NCBI RefSeq assembly: GCF_000423005.1
Contig: NZ_AUHD01000004.1
Location: 1-64,000 of the forward strand
DNA: 64,000 nucleotides
DNA from: Gelidibacter mesophilus DSM 14095
GTDB lineage: Bacteria; Bacteroidota; Bacteroidia; Flavobacteriales; Flavobacteriaceae
Direction of reading: 5' to 3'
A program made the translations under genes and the position numbers. This document shows positions 26,566-35,120 of the stretch, one piece after another. Each line of letters opens with the position of its first letter. Within the stretch, counting starts at the first letter, position 1. The notes below the pieces were generated by a model. It did not search any database. It was not told the DNA's origin and saw only the letters and a program-made list of their open reading frames with translations.

Positions 26566-29500
26566 CTACCCACTCACATTAGCCATACGCTTCATCGTAT
26601 CAAAAAAGGCTTGGTAAAAAGCATCATCTTTGGCGTACAATCGATAGAGATCTAGTTCTTGTTTACGCTGCTTTGACATAACGTCATCCAATATGCGCTT
26701 AAAAGCTAAATCTCTATTTTGTTGGTCTGAATTCTCTGCAACTTTGGATTGAAAATCTGGATGCGCCTGAATTGACTTCGTCAAGCTAATAAATTTCACA
26801 CGTTGATCCTCTGGAGTTGCTTCCCAACCTTGAAACCAGCGTTCGTTGAAACTATTTATGATCAAATCCAATGGGTCTTCATCTTCTCCTGGGCCATGTA
26901 CGCCTCTCGGATTTGGGTTTTGAGGATTTACTTCTGATTCAGAATCATCTAAGCCTATGGATTCATTTAGCTTTACGCGTTCCAAACCATAAGTGGATAA
27001 ATCTACAGATTCTAATAGCTCATCTAATCCATCAGTACCATCAGGTCGCACCGGCAACTTCGGAATTAAGAATTTTAAAAACCAAAACAATTTCTCCCAG
27101 TTCAAAATCTCATAAGGCATTATGGATGCCATTTGACCATAGATTTTCACAAACTGTTTTGCCTTAATCTTAAAATCTGCTTTGTCCTCATCTTCTAATT
27201 CCAAGTCATGAATAAAGCGTTCGGCTGCTCTTTCAATTATCGGACTTAACACTTGTGCATCTTCTTTATTGAAAAACCGCGTATTGAACTCTTCTACTTC
27301 TTCCCATTCATAAACTCCTACAGCATCTAAAACATCTTTTAACTCATGTAAAACATTCACATCAGTAGCTTCACTTAAAGAGGTTGCAGTGTAAAAAGGA
27401 TCAAAAGATTTTTTAATGTCATCCGTTGAATTGAAGAAATCCAGCACAAACACATCCTCTGTTTTCTTGCCCAATTTTGTTGCCGCTCTATTTAATCGTG
27501 ACAATGCCTGAACAGCTAAAACGCCTTGTAATTTCTTATCGACATACATAGCACATAACTTTGGCTGATCAAATCCCGTGAGGTATTTATTGGCTACCAC
27601 TAAAATGCGATACTCATCTTCGTCAAACTTAAAGCGGGTGTCTTTCTCCGCAAAACCATTCATATCAGCTTCAGTATATTCAATACCATCCACTTTTTTG
27701 GTGCCAGAAAATGCAATCGCAATTTTAAAAGGATGTCCTTTATCCTTTAATATATTTTGCAAGGCTTTGTAGTAGCGGATAGCAGATTCAATACTCTGCG
27801 TAATTACCATTGCCTTCCCCTTACCTTTTAGTTTTTTCTGATTGACTATTTTAGGAATAAAATGATCGAGAATGATTTCCGCTTTGGTGTTGATGGTTTG
27901 TTGATGCTGCTCCACATAAGCTCGTAATTTTTTCTGTGCTTTGGTAGAATCGAACAAAGGGTTTTCTTCAATAGATTTCTCTATTTCATAATAACTCTTT
28001 AAGGTGGTGTAATTGGCCAAAACATCTAAAATAAAACCTTCTTCAATAGCCTGTTTCATAGAGTATAGATGAAAAGGTTTAAACTTCCCTTCGGCATCTT
28101 TTACTCCAAACTTCTCTAAAGTAATTGGCTTTGGTGTTGCTGTAAAGGCTAAATAACTCGCATTGCCACGCATTTTACGGGATTGCATGGCCTGAATAAT
28201 TTTATCCTGTGCATCTGTCTCGTCCTCCTCATCAAACTGTTGCCCCATGGCACGATTCATATTATCGTGAGCAGAACCACTTTGACTACTATGTGCTTCA
28301 TCAATAATAACCGCGAAACGTTTATCACTTAAATCTGCAATGCCATCAATAATAAATGGGAATTTCTGAATGGTCGTAATGATAATTTTCTTCCCTTGCT
28401 CCAGACTATCTCTTAAATCTTTAGATGAATATGCAGGTGCAACAATGTTTTTAACCTCTGAAAAATCTGCGATATTATCACGTATTTGCTTATCTAACAA
28501 ACGTCTATCGGTCACTACAATAACAGAATCAAAGAGTGGTTTTTCTAAATCTGTTACGCCTGGTGTCGCATTACTTTCTGGATAGGTTTCTATAAGTTGA
28601 TACGCCGCCCATGTAATAGAATTCGATTTTCCAGAACCAGCAGAATGCTGTATAAGATATGTTTGTCCAACGCCATTTCTACTGGCGTCAGCTATTATTT
28701 TTCGAACGACATTCATTTGATGGTAGCGTGGAAAAAATAATGTTTTTGACTGTATGGGATCTTTCTTTTTACCATCTAAACGCACAAAATGCTGAATGAT
28801 ATTTGCTAAACTTTCTCTCGTAAATACCTCATTCCATAAATAATTCGTTCTATGGCCAATTTCTCCTTTTGATAGTTCAGGATTGCCTTTGCCGTGTTTA
28901 TTCCCTTTATTAAACGGTAGGAAAAAAGTGTTTTTCCCGTTTAGTTTTGTAGTCATGTAGGCCTCATCAGTATCCACAGCAAAGTGGACCACACAACGGG
29001 CAAATTGCAATAATGGCTGTTTTGTATCGCGTTGGTTTTTGTATTGGTATTGCCCATGAACCCGGGCGTTTTGCCCTGTCCAATGGTTTTTTAATTCCAT
29101 AGTTACAATTGGCAACCCGTTTATAAATAATACCAAGTCTATTTCTTCTCTTGGGTTGTCCACACTATAGCGCAACTGTCTGGTTTCGCTAAAGCGGTTT
29201 TGGGCAAAATTTTCTTTTACTTGTTTACTACTACTCGCCAATGGCAATTGATAAAAGAGTGTAAAATGGGCATCATCTACCTGCAAGCCTTTTTTAAGCA
29301 GATGCAAAATCCCATATTTTTTAATCATACGATCCAAGCGATTCAGGATTTTCAGTTTCCAATCGCTTTGATTTAGTAGCTTTTCTAATTCTTCTTTTTG
29401 GGTGGTTTCAAGGAAATCCCAAAAGAATTGCTCGTCTATAGCAAACTGCGGATTAAAATTAGAAGGCTGCCCAATATAATAACCATTGCCTGATCTATAC

Positions 29501-29625
29501 AATGCAGCTTGTTCGTTTACGGCATCAATAGATTGCCCTTGCTTTTTCATATCTTCTAAGCAGGTTCCTGTTAAGGCTTTTTCTATGGCAGCTTCTAGAG
29601 CTTGTTCGTTGGTTTGGCTATGCAT
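26566..29625 (-). CDS. hsdR: Type I restriction enzyme, R (endonuclease and translocase) subunit
   Basis: This 1019-residue protein is full length. The N-terminal PD-(D/E)xK nuclease is seen at REEIDLVLFINGLPIVTMEL (Asp163) with Glu177 and Lys179. The superfamily 2 motor has Walker A SAGSGKS at 328-334, a DEAH box (VIIDEAHSSQSG) and the RLNRA motif of the second helicase lobe. The C-terminal helical part contacts the methylase. It drives DNA translocation and cutting at unmethylated sites. It starts 4 nt after the Avs-like NTPase stop, so it is in the same operon. Its last codons are repeated at 24583-24617. Confidence 0.96.
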   Translation of the reverse strand: MHSQTNEQALEAAIEKALTGTCLEDMKKQGQSIDAVNEQAALYRSGNGYYIGQPSNFNPQFAIDEQFFWDFLETTQKEELEKLLNQSDWKLKILNRLDRMIKKYGILHLLKKGLQVDDAHFTLFYQLPLASSSKQVKENFAQNRFSETRQLRYSVDNPREEIDLVLFINGLPIVTMELKNHWTGQNARVHGQYQYKNQRDTKQPLLQFARCVVHFAVDTDEAYMTTKLNGKNTFFLPFNKGNKHGKGNPELSKGEIGHRTNYLWNEVFTRESLANIIQHFVRLDGKKKDPIQSKTLFFPRYHQMNVVRKIIADASRNGVGQTYLIQHSAGSGKSNSITWAAYQLIETYPESNATPGVTDLEKPLFDSVIVVTDRRLLDKQIRDNIADFSEVKNIVAPAYSSKDLRDSLEQGKKIIITTIQKFPFIIDGIADLSDKRFAVIIDEAHSSQSGSAHDNMNRAMGQQFDEEDETDAQDKIIQAMQSRKMRGNASYLAFTATPKPITLEKFGVKDAEGKFKPFHLYSMKQAIEEGFILDVLANYTTLKSYYEIEKSIEENPLFDSTKAQKKLRAYVEQHQQTINTKAEIILDHFIPKIVNQKKLKGKGKAMVITQSIESAIRYYKALQNILKDKGHPFKIAIAFSGTKKVDGIEYTEADMNGFAEKDTRFKFDEDEYRILVVANKYLTGFDQPKLCAMYVDKKLQGVLAVQALSRLNRAATKLGKKTEDVFVLDFFNSTDDIKKSFDPFYTATSLSEATDVNVLHELKDVLDAVGVYEWEEVEEFNTRFFNKEDAQVLSPIIERAAERFIHDLELEDEDKADFKIKAKQFVKIYGQMASIMPYEILNWEKLFWFLKFLIPKLPVRPDGTDGLDELLESVDLSTYGLERVKLNESIGLDDSESEVNPQNPNPRGVHGPGEDEDPLDLIINSFNERWFQGWEATPEDQRVKFISLTKSIQAHPDFQSKVAENSDQQNRDLAFKRILDDVMSKQRKQELDLYRLYAKDDAFYQAFFDTMKRMANVSG
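26569..26603 (-). repeat. Direct repeat of the hsdR 3' end (copy A, coding)
   Basis: These are the last 35 bases of hsdR before the stop, encoding DTMKRMANVSG. The partner copy is at 24583-24617, almost 2 kb away in the same orientation. Confidence 0.8.
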
Positions 29626-29629
29626 AATG

Positions 29630-32600
29630 TTATCTATTTAACGGTGAAAAAACAAACTGCATTCCTCTAAAATCTTCATGATGAGTATCTGTAGCTTGAT
29701 CGTATGTATGTTGTTTTATTTGATACATTAAAACTTGATTAGTTTCTTCTAAATACTTTTCTAATAAATCAGTTCTGAAATAATGGAAATTTTCAGAATT
29801 TAAGTCATATTCAGTTAAGTACTCTTTAAAACATAATTTTAGATTTGAATCTAAAATTTTAGCATTTGCGGAATCTACAGTGAGATTTAAATGTATACCT
29901 ATATTAGTTGCTGGAATATCACATCTTAATGAAGGTATTAGTTTTGAATCTGACTCCCATAGAAAATCCATGATGGTTGGTTCATACTCAAAATAACAGG
30001 TTTCATTAACAGTTTCTTTTACAACTTTTCCAATATCCTCGTAATTAAAATTTCCAGATTCTCTAATTTCCATTTCATCAATAGTTCTTTCAATTTCCTT
30101 GGTAGTTATAAAGGGTAAATGATGACTTTCTTTCTTAATGACAGGAATGTTATCAGCCCAATACAATTCACCAAAATACGTTTTGGATATTGATCCATTA
30201 CCGTGAAGATCAAACTTCCATCCAAACTCTCGATTTTCTAATTTATCTATATGTGCAATTACTTGATCTTTATTTACAAAGTATGATTGGGCTTTTATCC
30301 ATGATCTTGTTTTATATTTTTCATCTAACTTTTGATCAATATCAGCAGACAATAAAGTGTAGTCATCTTTACTATATAATGTACTTAAAACATTATAGTT
30401 ATGTTCATTTACCCATTCGCCATTATCTAAAGTACGCTTCTCAAAAAAATCAGTTTGAATAAATCTTTGTACAATTGGTATATTCTCATCGTAGCTTGGT
30501 TCAATATCCACATCGCTTAACCTTTCATAGTGCTTCTCATATGAAGAATCTTTTTCAGACCAAATACCTAATTTGTTTTTGCTTAATAAATAACCTGCAT
30601 AATTAAAATAGGCCATCCAAGAATATTTTTTCCCAAGCCTATCCACTTTTGAACGGTTTCCTATCAAACTAGACCCACCATAGAATGAATATTCTTTATC
30701 AGATAAATCTTCGATATTGGGAACATATCCCAGTCTTAATAACTCCTTATAAATATTAGCCGTGTGTTTATTTCTATTCTCATGATTTAGGTTATTAAGA
30801 CGAGGAATAGTGTAGTGTACAAAGTCTCCAGATAATGGGTCTGGGTTTGGGCTAGATTTCCACATAATAGAACTACTTACGGCATTAAAATCTTCTTCAT
30901 TTAACTCAAACCAATCATTCTTTATAAATTTATATGTTGATAAACGTTCTAAATCTTTTTCAGGCAATTCAAAAACACCCTTATAAATTGCTAAATCAAT
31001 AATATGTTTATAACTATCAATAACTATATAATTGTAAGTCGGATTAGTTGGCTCTAAATCGAATTGTAAGTTAAAAAGGCCTTCTGCAATTCCTTTTAAA
31101 TGTAATTGAACGAATGGTTCATCATTTTGAAGGCGCATACATACACCATAACAAACGAGAGCGAGTCTTTCTTGGATGTAAGTTCGTTGAGTATTTGAAT
31201 ACTCTATTATTTTGTCCAAAATTAAATGTGGGAATCTTTCAAAAAATCTAATTAAAAATCGAGTACTTTTATCTCTTAAATCTCGAATTGTCGTCTCTGA
31301 TAACCAAATAGCAACTTCTAATTCTAATCTATCTTCATAAACTGCTTCCAATTGATCTGGATTTATAACATAGTAGTCTAAGAACTCCCTAAATTCAGAG
31401 TTGTTTAGGTAAACCAAATAAGTCCACGAAAAATCAAGTGCATAATTGTCTAGCTTTAATAAAACCTCTTTAACGAATAAGAAGTTAATGTTTGATTGGG
31501 GATCATACAATGTGCGAGAAGAATCATTAATTAATGTTCTAACCTCTTCCAACGAATAGTCCGTTTCTAATAATAAAGAAGATAACTTTTTGTTCTCATC
31601 TGAAGTATTTGATCGTAATAAGTTTAATGTTGTAAATTTTTTAACCACTTCATCATCTATATATTTAGTAAACAATAATGAATTAGAATCACTTTGTGCA
31701 ATTAAAAATTTAAGGATATCATCTTTTAACTGATGATGTTTTCCACTATTTCCTAAAATATAATCTTGAAAAAAATCTGACTTTACAACATCATTAATAC
31801 TTCCATAATCAGTAATCAATTTATTGGCCAGTAAATAACCACCAACTTCTTGTTGAGTATGGACTATAACATCTTTATTATTGAGATTATCATCTAAATA
31901 GATTAAATATTCTTCCAATATTTCAAATCCAATAGTTTTTTCAATTGTATCGACTTTTTTTCCATCCATTCTTTCATAATACAATTCAATAGGAACAAAG
32001 GCCTCCAGCTCATCAATCATTTCTTCAGAAACTCTATCAATACCTTCAACAACTTGATTTTTCGTTAGTAAATTTAACTTAAGACGCGTTTTATCTGCTA
32101 AAGAATCTTTATAGATATCAAAAACCTCCTTAAACCCATCCAATCCCAAAAGTGGTTCAACTTCATTGGCTTTGTCACCATTAAGCATTTTACAGTACAA
32201 GTCTAGATATAATGGTGTGCTGAAATAGTAAATATCTGTTGGTTTAATTGGTTCAATGTTTATTTTATATTCATGAAAATATTTCTTTACAAGCTTACCA
32301 AGATTATTAATGTTAAATCCGTTAAGATGAATCTCATTATAAGGAATACTGTTATTAGACCAAATTCTTGAAATGTATGAGGTTCTTAATGTGACAACCA
32401 AATATAGATAAGAGTAGTTTTTGAGAGTTTCAATAAAGCTATCTAGACTATTTTCCCATAACTTACTAAAACCACTATGGGCAAAACTGGTTTCATTTAT
32501 GCCATCAATTACTAATGCAACTCTGCATTTATTTTTTAATCCGTATTTATTTAACTTATCTAGAACTTCTTCTATTTGATAATTATTAGGAACCATAAGA

Positions 32601-33415
32601 TTGTCCATAAATAATTTATCAAAGCCATTTGGATCTCCATTAAATGATTTACCTCCAATAATTATCGCTGGATTATTTTTCTTTAGCAAAGCAGTATATA
32701 AGAATGCGGAAAAATTAGACTTCCCCATTCCCGCATTTCCACGAATAAATTTATTTTGTGAATATTTTTGTTTCTCTAATAATCTGTTTACACTTTTAAG
32801 CTGTGTAACTATTTCCGTTAGCCTTCTGAAAACAATAATTATTGCAAAATTTTCAGATGGCTCTTCTTCAATAAAACGATGCTCTGGATCGTACTCTTGT
32901 AATCTTTCAAAAACAAAATTTTCTGGTACTTCAAGATCCCTATTGTCTAATGTTTTAAATTGAAGAGGTAAGACCAAACCACCATTGATGATTGCTTGAT
33001 TTTCTTTAATAGTTCTTAGAAAATCTTGGCTTTTAGCTTCTAATAACTCTAACTGTTTATATTGCTTTGAATTCTTATTAATTTGAATTCCTTCAACATT
33101 TAAAAGACTTTTAAGATTTAGATACTCGTGTTTATAGTCTTCAATCCAATCCTCTAAAATTCTTAATTCATTAGATAAATATTGAAAATGCGCATTGTTT
33201 AAAAGAATTTCATTTATCAACAATTGACCTGAATCTTTATCTTGATCTACAAAAAGTCTTTCGTTATATTTAGAGGTAAATTCTCTTGTGAAATGTTTTG
33301 TTTTTAATTTATTAAAATAGGTTTTGTTTACCTTAAATGGCCTTCTAAATATTTTATAATTTTTAATGGTATTTATCTGAAACCAACCAGAAAAGATATT
33401 CTTATTCTTTGTCAT
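29630..33415 (-). CDS. Avs-like STAND NTPase (1261 aa) inside the type I operon
   Basis: A large P-loop ATPase with Walker A GNAGMGKS at 226-233 and Walker B CRVALVIDGINE near 297-308, the arrangement of STAND/NACHT switch ATPases. The 220 residues before it are helical, and about 900 residues after it are helical and mixed sensor sequence. Near residue 925 is DRLGKKYSWMAYF, which from memory resembles a segment of Avs antiphage proteins. Avs proteins detect phage proteins with their C-terminal region and then trigger an N-terminal effector. No nuclease or TIR domain is visible at this N-terminus, which shares KNIFSGWFQIN with the end of the upstream membrane gene; the two overlap by 14 nt. 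hsdR starts 4 nt downstream. A STAND assignment is firm; Avs is likely but unproven. Confidence 0.7.
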   Translation of the reverse strand: MTKNKNIFSGWFQINTIKNYKIFRRPFKVNKTYFNKLKTKHFTREFTSKYNERLFVDQDKDSGQLLINEILLNNAHFQYLSNELRILEDWIEDYKHEYLNLKSLLNVEGIQINKNSKQYKQLELLEAKSQDFLRTIKENQAIINGGLVLPLQFKTLDNRDLEVPENFVFERLQEYDPEHRFIEEEPSENFAIIIVFRRLTEIVTQLKSVNRLLEKQKYSQNKFIRGNAGMGKSNFSAFLYTALLKKNNPAIIIGGKSFNGDPNGFDKLFMDNLMVPNNYQIEEVLDKLNKYGLKNKCRVALVIDGINETSFAHSGFSKLWENSLDSFIETLKNYSYLYLVVTLRTSYISRIWSNNSIPYNEIHLNGFNINNLGKLVKKYFHEYKINIEPIKPTDIYYFSTPLYLDLYCKMLNGDKANEVEPLLGLDGFKEVFDIYKDSLADKTRLKLNLLTKNQVVEGIDRVSEEMIDELEAFVPIELYYERMDGKKVDTIEKTIGFEILEEYLIYLDDNLNNKDVIVHTQQEVGGYLLANKLITDYGSINDVVKSDFFQDYILGNSGKHHQLKDDILKFLIAQSDSNSLLFTKYIDDEVVKKFTTLNLLRSNTSDENKKLSSLLLETDYSLEEVRTLINDSSRTLYDPQSNINFLFVKEVLLKLDNYALDFSWTYLVYLNNSEFREFLDYYVINPDQLEAVYEDRLELEVAIWLSETTIRDLRDKSTRFLIRFFERFPHLILDKIIEYSNTQRTYIQERLALVCYGVCMRLQNDEPFVQLHLKGIAEGLFNLQFDLEPTNPTYNYIVIDSYKHIIDLAIYKGVFELPEKDLERLSTYKFIKNDWFELNEEDFNAVSSSIMWKSSPNPDPLSGDFVHYTIPRLNNLNHENRNKHTANIYKELLRLGYVPNIEDLSDKEYSFYGGSSLIGNRSKVDRLGKKYSWMAYFNYAGYLLSKNKLGIWSEKDSSYEKHYERLSDVDIEPSYDENIPIVQRFIQTDFFEKRTLDNGEWVNEHNYNVLSTLYSKDDYTLLSADIDQKLDEKYKTRSWIKAQSYFVNKDQVIAHIDKLENREFGWKFDLHGNGSISKTYFGELYWADNIPVIKKESHHLPFITTKEIERTIDEMEIRESGNFNYEDIGKVVKETVNETCYFEYEPTIMDFLWESDSKLIPSLRCDIPATNIGIHLNLTVDSANAKILDSNLKLCFKEYLTEYDLNSENFHYFRTDLLEKYLEETNQVLMYQIKQHTYDQATDTHHEDFRGMQFVFSPLNR

Positions 33416-33464
33416 AGTAGTTTGTTTGATTATTTATTTGAAACCAACCAGAAAAGATATTCTT
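33371..33464. repeat. 33-nt direct repeat at the membrane protein / NTPase junction
   Basis: Bases 33371-33403 and 33432-33464 are identical except for one base (32 of 33), offset by 61 nt. The offset is not a multiple of three, yet each copy encodes NIFSGWFQIN in its own gene: once at the end of the membrane protein and once at the start of the NTPase. Confidence 0.92.
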
Positions 33465-33791
33465 TGCATTAATTACTTTTTGAGGTTTTAAGATGTTAAA
33501 CTCTATTAGTAGACAAATCAACAATATTATCAGAGCTATAGCTATACCAAACCAATTTATTCCACTTCCAAACTTATCTACAAGCCAGCCAGATATAGCT
33601 TTTATAGTTTCACCATATTTCTTACCAATTTCTGCATAATTAGGTTCGGCCTCTTTTGGAATATCTGCATTATTAAGCTCAAAAAAAATATAGGTAACGC
33701 TTGCAAATCCAGCAATACGATATAATCGTTTTCTGCGAATTAACCATTTCACAACCATTACTATTATGTCCCAAAACATTTTCATATACAA
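33402..33791 (-). CDS. Small membrane protein (129 aa) preceding the STAND NTPase
   Basis: It has a short N-terminal hydrophobic segment (FWDIIVMVVKWL) followed by RRKR and a second weak one. One strong transmembrane segment lies at about 78-100 (WFGIAIALIILLICLLIEFNIL). The end reads KNIFSGWFQINNQ and a few more residues. The gene starts 6 nt after hsdS and overlaps the NTPase gene by 14 nt. It could anchor the NTPase at the inner membrane or act as a pore effector. The shared peptide suggests it was once fused to the NTPase. I recognise no family. Confidence 0.75.
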   Translation of the reverse strand: MYMKMFWDIIVMVVKWLIRRKRLYRIAGFASVTYIFFELNNADIPKEAEPNYAEIGKKYGETIKAISGWLVDKFGSGINWFGIAIALIILLICLLIEFNILKPQKVINAKNIFSGWFQINNQTNYYDKE

Positions 33792-33797
33792 TATATT

Positions 33798-35120
33798 TTA
33801 ACACATCTTAACCTTCCCCGTTACCACACTGTTAATTAAACTACTCTTATACTCCTTTAACTTCTCAATTTCTTGCTGTTTTAGGGAAATGGCGGTTTTA
33901 AATTTTTCATTTAAATTATTTAGGTAAACAACTGTCTTTTCAATTTGTATTTGAGGTGGCAAAGCTATTTTGAAATTTAAAATTTTAGTTTCCGAAATAG
34001 TCGGAATGGTACTTCCAATTACCTCTTTTTGAATCTGAATTTGAATCATACTTGTTTTTAAAGCAGAATAAAAATAATCAGGACTAATACTAATGTCCTT
34101 TAAAACTAACAATTGAGGGTTAATAGTTGCTTTTAATGGTAAATCTTTAACAATCCCTATCTTCCCAAAAGTTGAACCTGTTTTTACAACTAATACATCA
34201 TTATTAAATATTTGTATCTCTGGTGACTCCTCATATTTCTTCCAACTTAAATAACTACATTTTTCAAAAGTCATAAATTCATCCTTAATATTTGAAGGAC
34301 TTATTGTTATAGCTCCTTCACCTTCATTCACTAAATCTGATGTAGTATATCCTCTAAAACCAATCCTACCATAAGCCTTACATAACTCTTTAAGCTTCTT
34401 CACCTCCCAATGCTCCGGAATCTCCCCAATCCACTCCACACCAGAGTCTTTTAGTTTTACAGTATCATCTAAACCACGTGTTACCGCTTTGTGAATAAGG
34501 ATTTGTTTGCGTTCTTTGAGCAGTTCAATTTGCTTTTCTTTTACCGATACCGCATGATCAATTTTAGTGGTTTTATCATCTAAAAATTGGGCGATGGCGG
34601 TTTGTTCTTGGAGGGGTGGAAGTGGGAATGGAAACCTCTTAAAATCATCAAAGCTTATGTTTTGTCTCAAGCCTGAACCTAAACCATAGATAACTTTATT
34701 AATATCTATTGTGTGTAAGTAATAATGATAAAAATTGTTGTCGTATGCTTTACTAACTCTTAGATTAATGTATGCACTCGTTATAATTCCATTATCTTTT
34801 GCTAAACCTGTTCTTAAACTTGTTTTATCATTTTGTAAATCTGTTGGGCGAATAATTATATCTCCAGGTTGAACAATCTGATATGTTTCAAAAGATTCAG
34901 GAACCAATCCAGTTAATTTTTCTTCTGGTTTTATTACTACATTACCATAGCTTAAAGAAAGAACTGTCTTTTCCAAAAAACCAATATTTTTCGTTTTGCT
35001 TTCTGATAAAATTGTGAAGCCTGGCTTTATCTCCCAATGCTCAGGAATCTCTCCCAACCATTCTACTCCAGAATTTTTATAGGAATCGTAACGCTGTGTT
35101 TTATTTTCTACCTCTACCAT
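33798..35120 (-). CDS. hsdS: Type I restriction enzyme, S (specificity) subunit
   Basis: This 440-residue protein has two target-recognition domains at about 25-165 and 245-395, each followed by a helical spacer (LKERKQILIHKAVTRGLDD and IEKLKEYKSSLINSVVTGKV). The two halves begin with the same motif, NSGVEWLGEIPEHWE and DSGVEWIGEIPEHWE, which reflects the internal duplication of the family. TRD2 starts at KKLKELCKAYGRIGFRGYTT. It decides the bipartite DNA site for HsdM and HsdR. Its ATG overlaps the hsdM stop by one base. The target sequence cannot be read from this. Confidence 0.94.
   Translation of the reverse strand: MVEVENKTQRYDSYKNSGVEWLGEIPEHWEIKPGFTILSESKTKNIGFLEKTVLSLSYGNVVIKPEEKLTGLVPESFETYQIVQPGDIIIRPTDLQNDKTSLRTGLAKDNGIITSAYINLRVSKAYDNNFYHYYLHTIDINKVIYGLGSGLRQNISFDDFKRFPFPLPPLQEQTAIAQFLDDKTTKIDHAVSVKEKQIELLKERKQILIHKAVTRGLDDTVKLKDSGVEWIGEIPEHWEVKKLKELCKAYGRIGFRGYTTSDLVNEGEGAITISPSNIKDEFMTFEKCSYLSWKKYEESPEIQIFNNDVLVVKTGSTFGKIGIVKDLPLKATINPQLLVLKDISISPDYFYSALKTSMIQIQIQKEVIGSTIPTISETKILNFKIALPPQIQIEKTVVYLNNLNEKFKTAISLKQQEIEKLKEYKSSLINSVVTGKVKMC

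Noticed and set aside
33371-33464. Simple 61-bp tandem duplication
   Set aside because: Sequence flanking the second copy does not match the spacer, so only the 33-nt part is duplicated.
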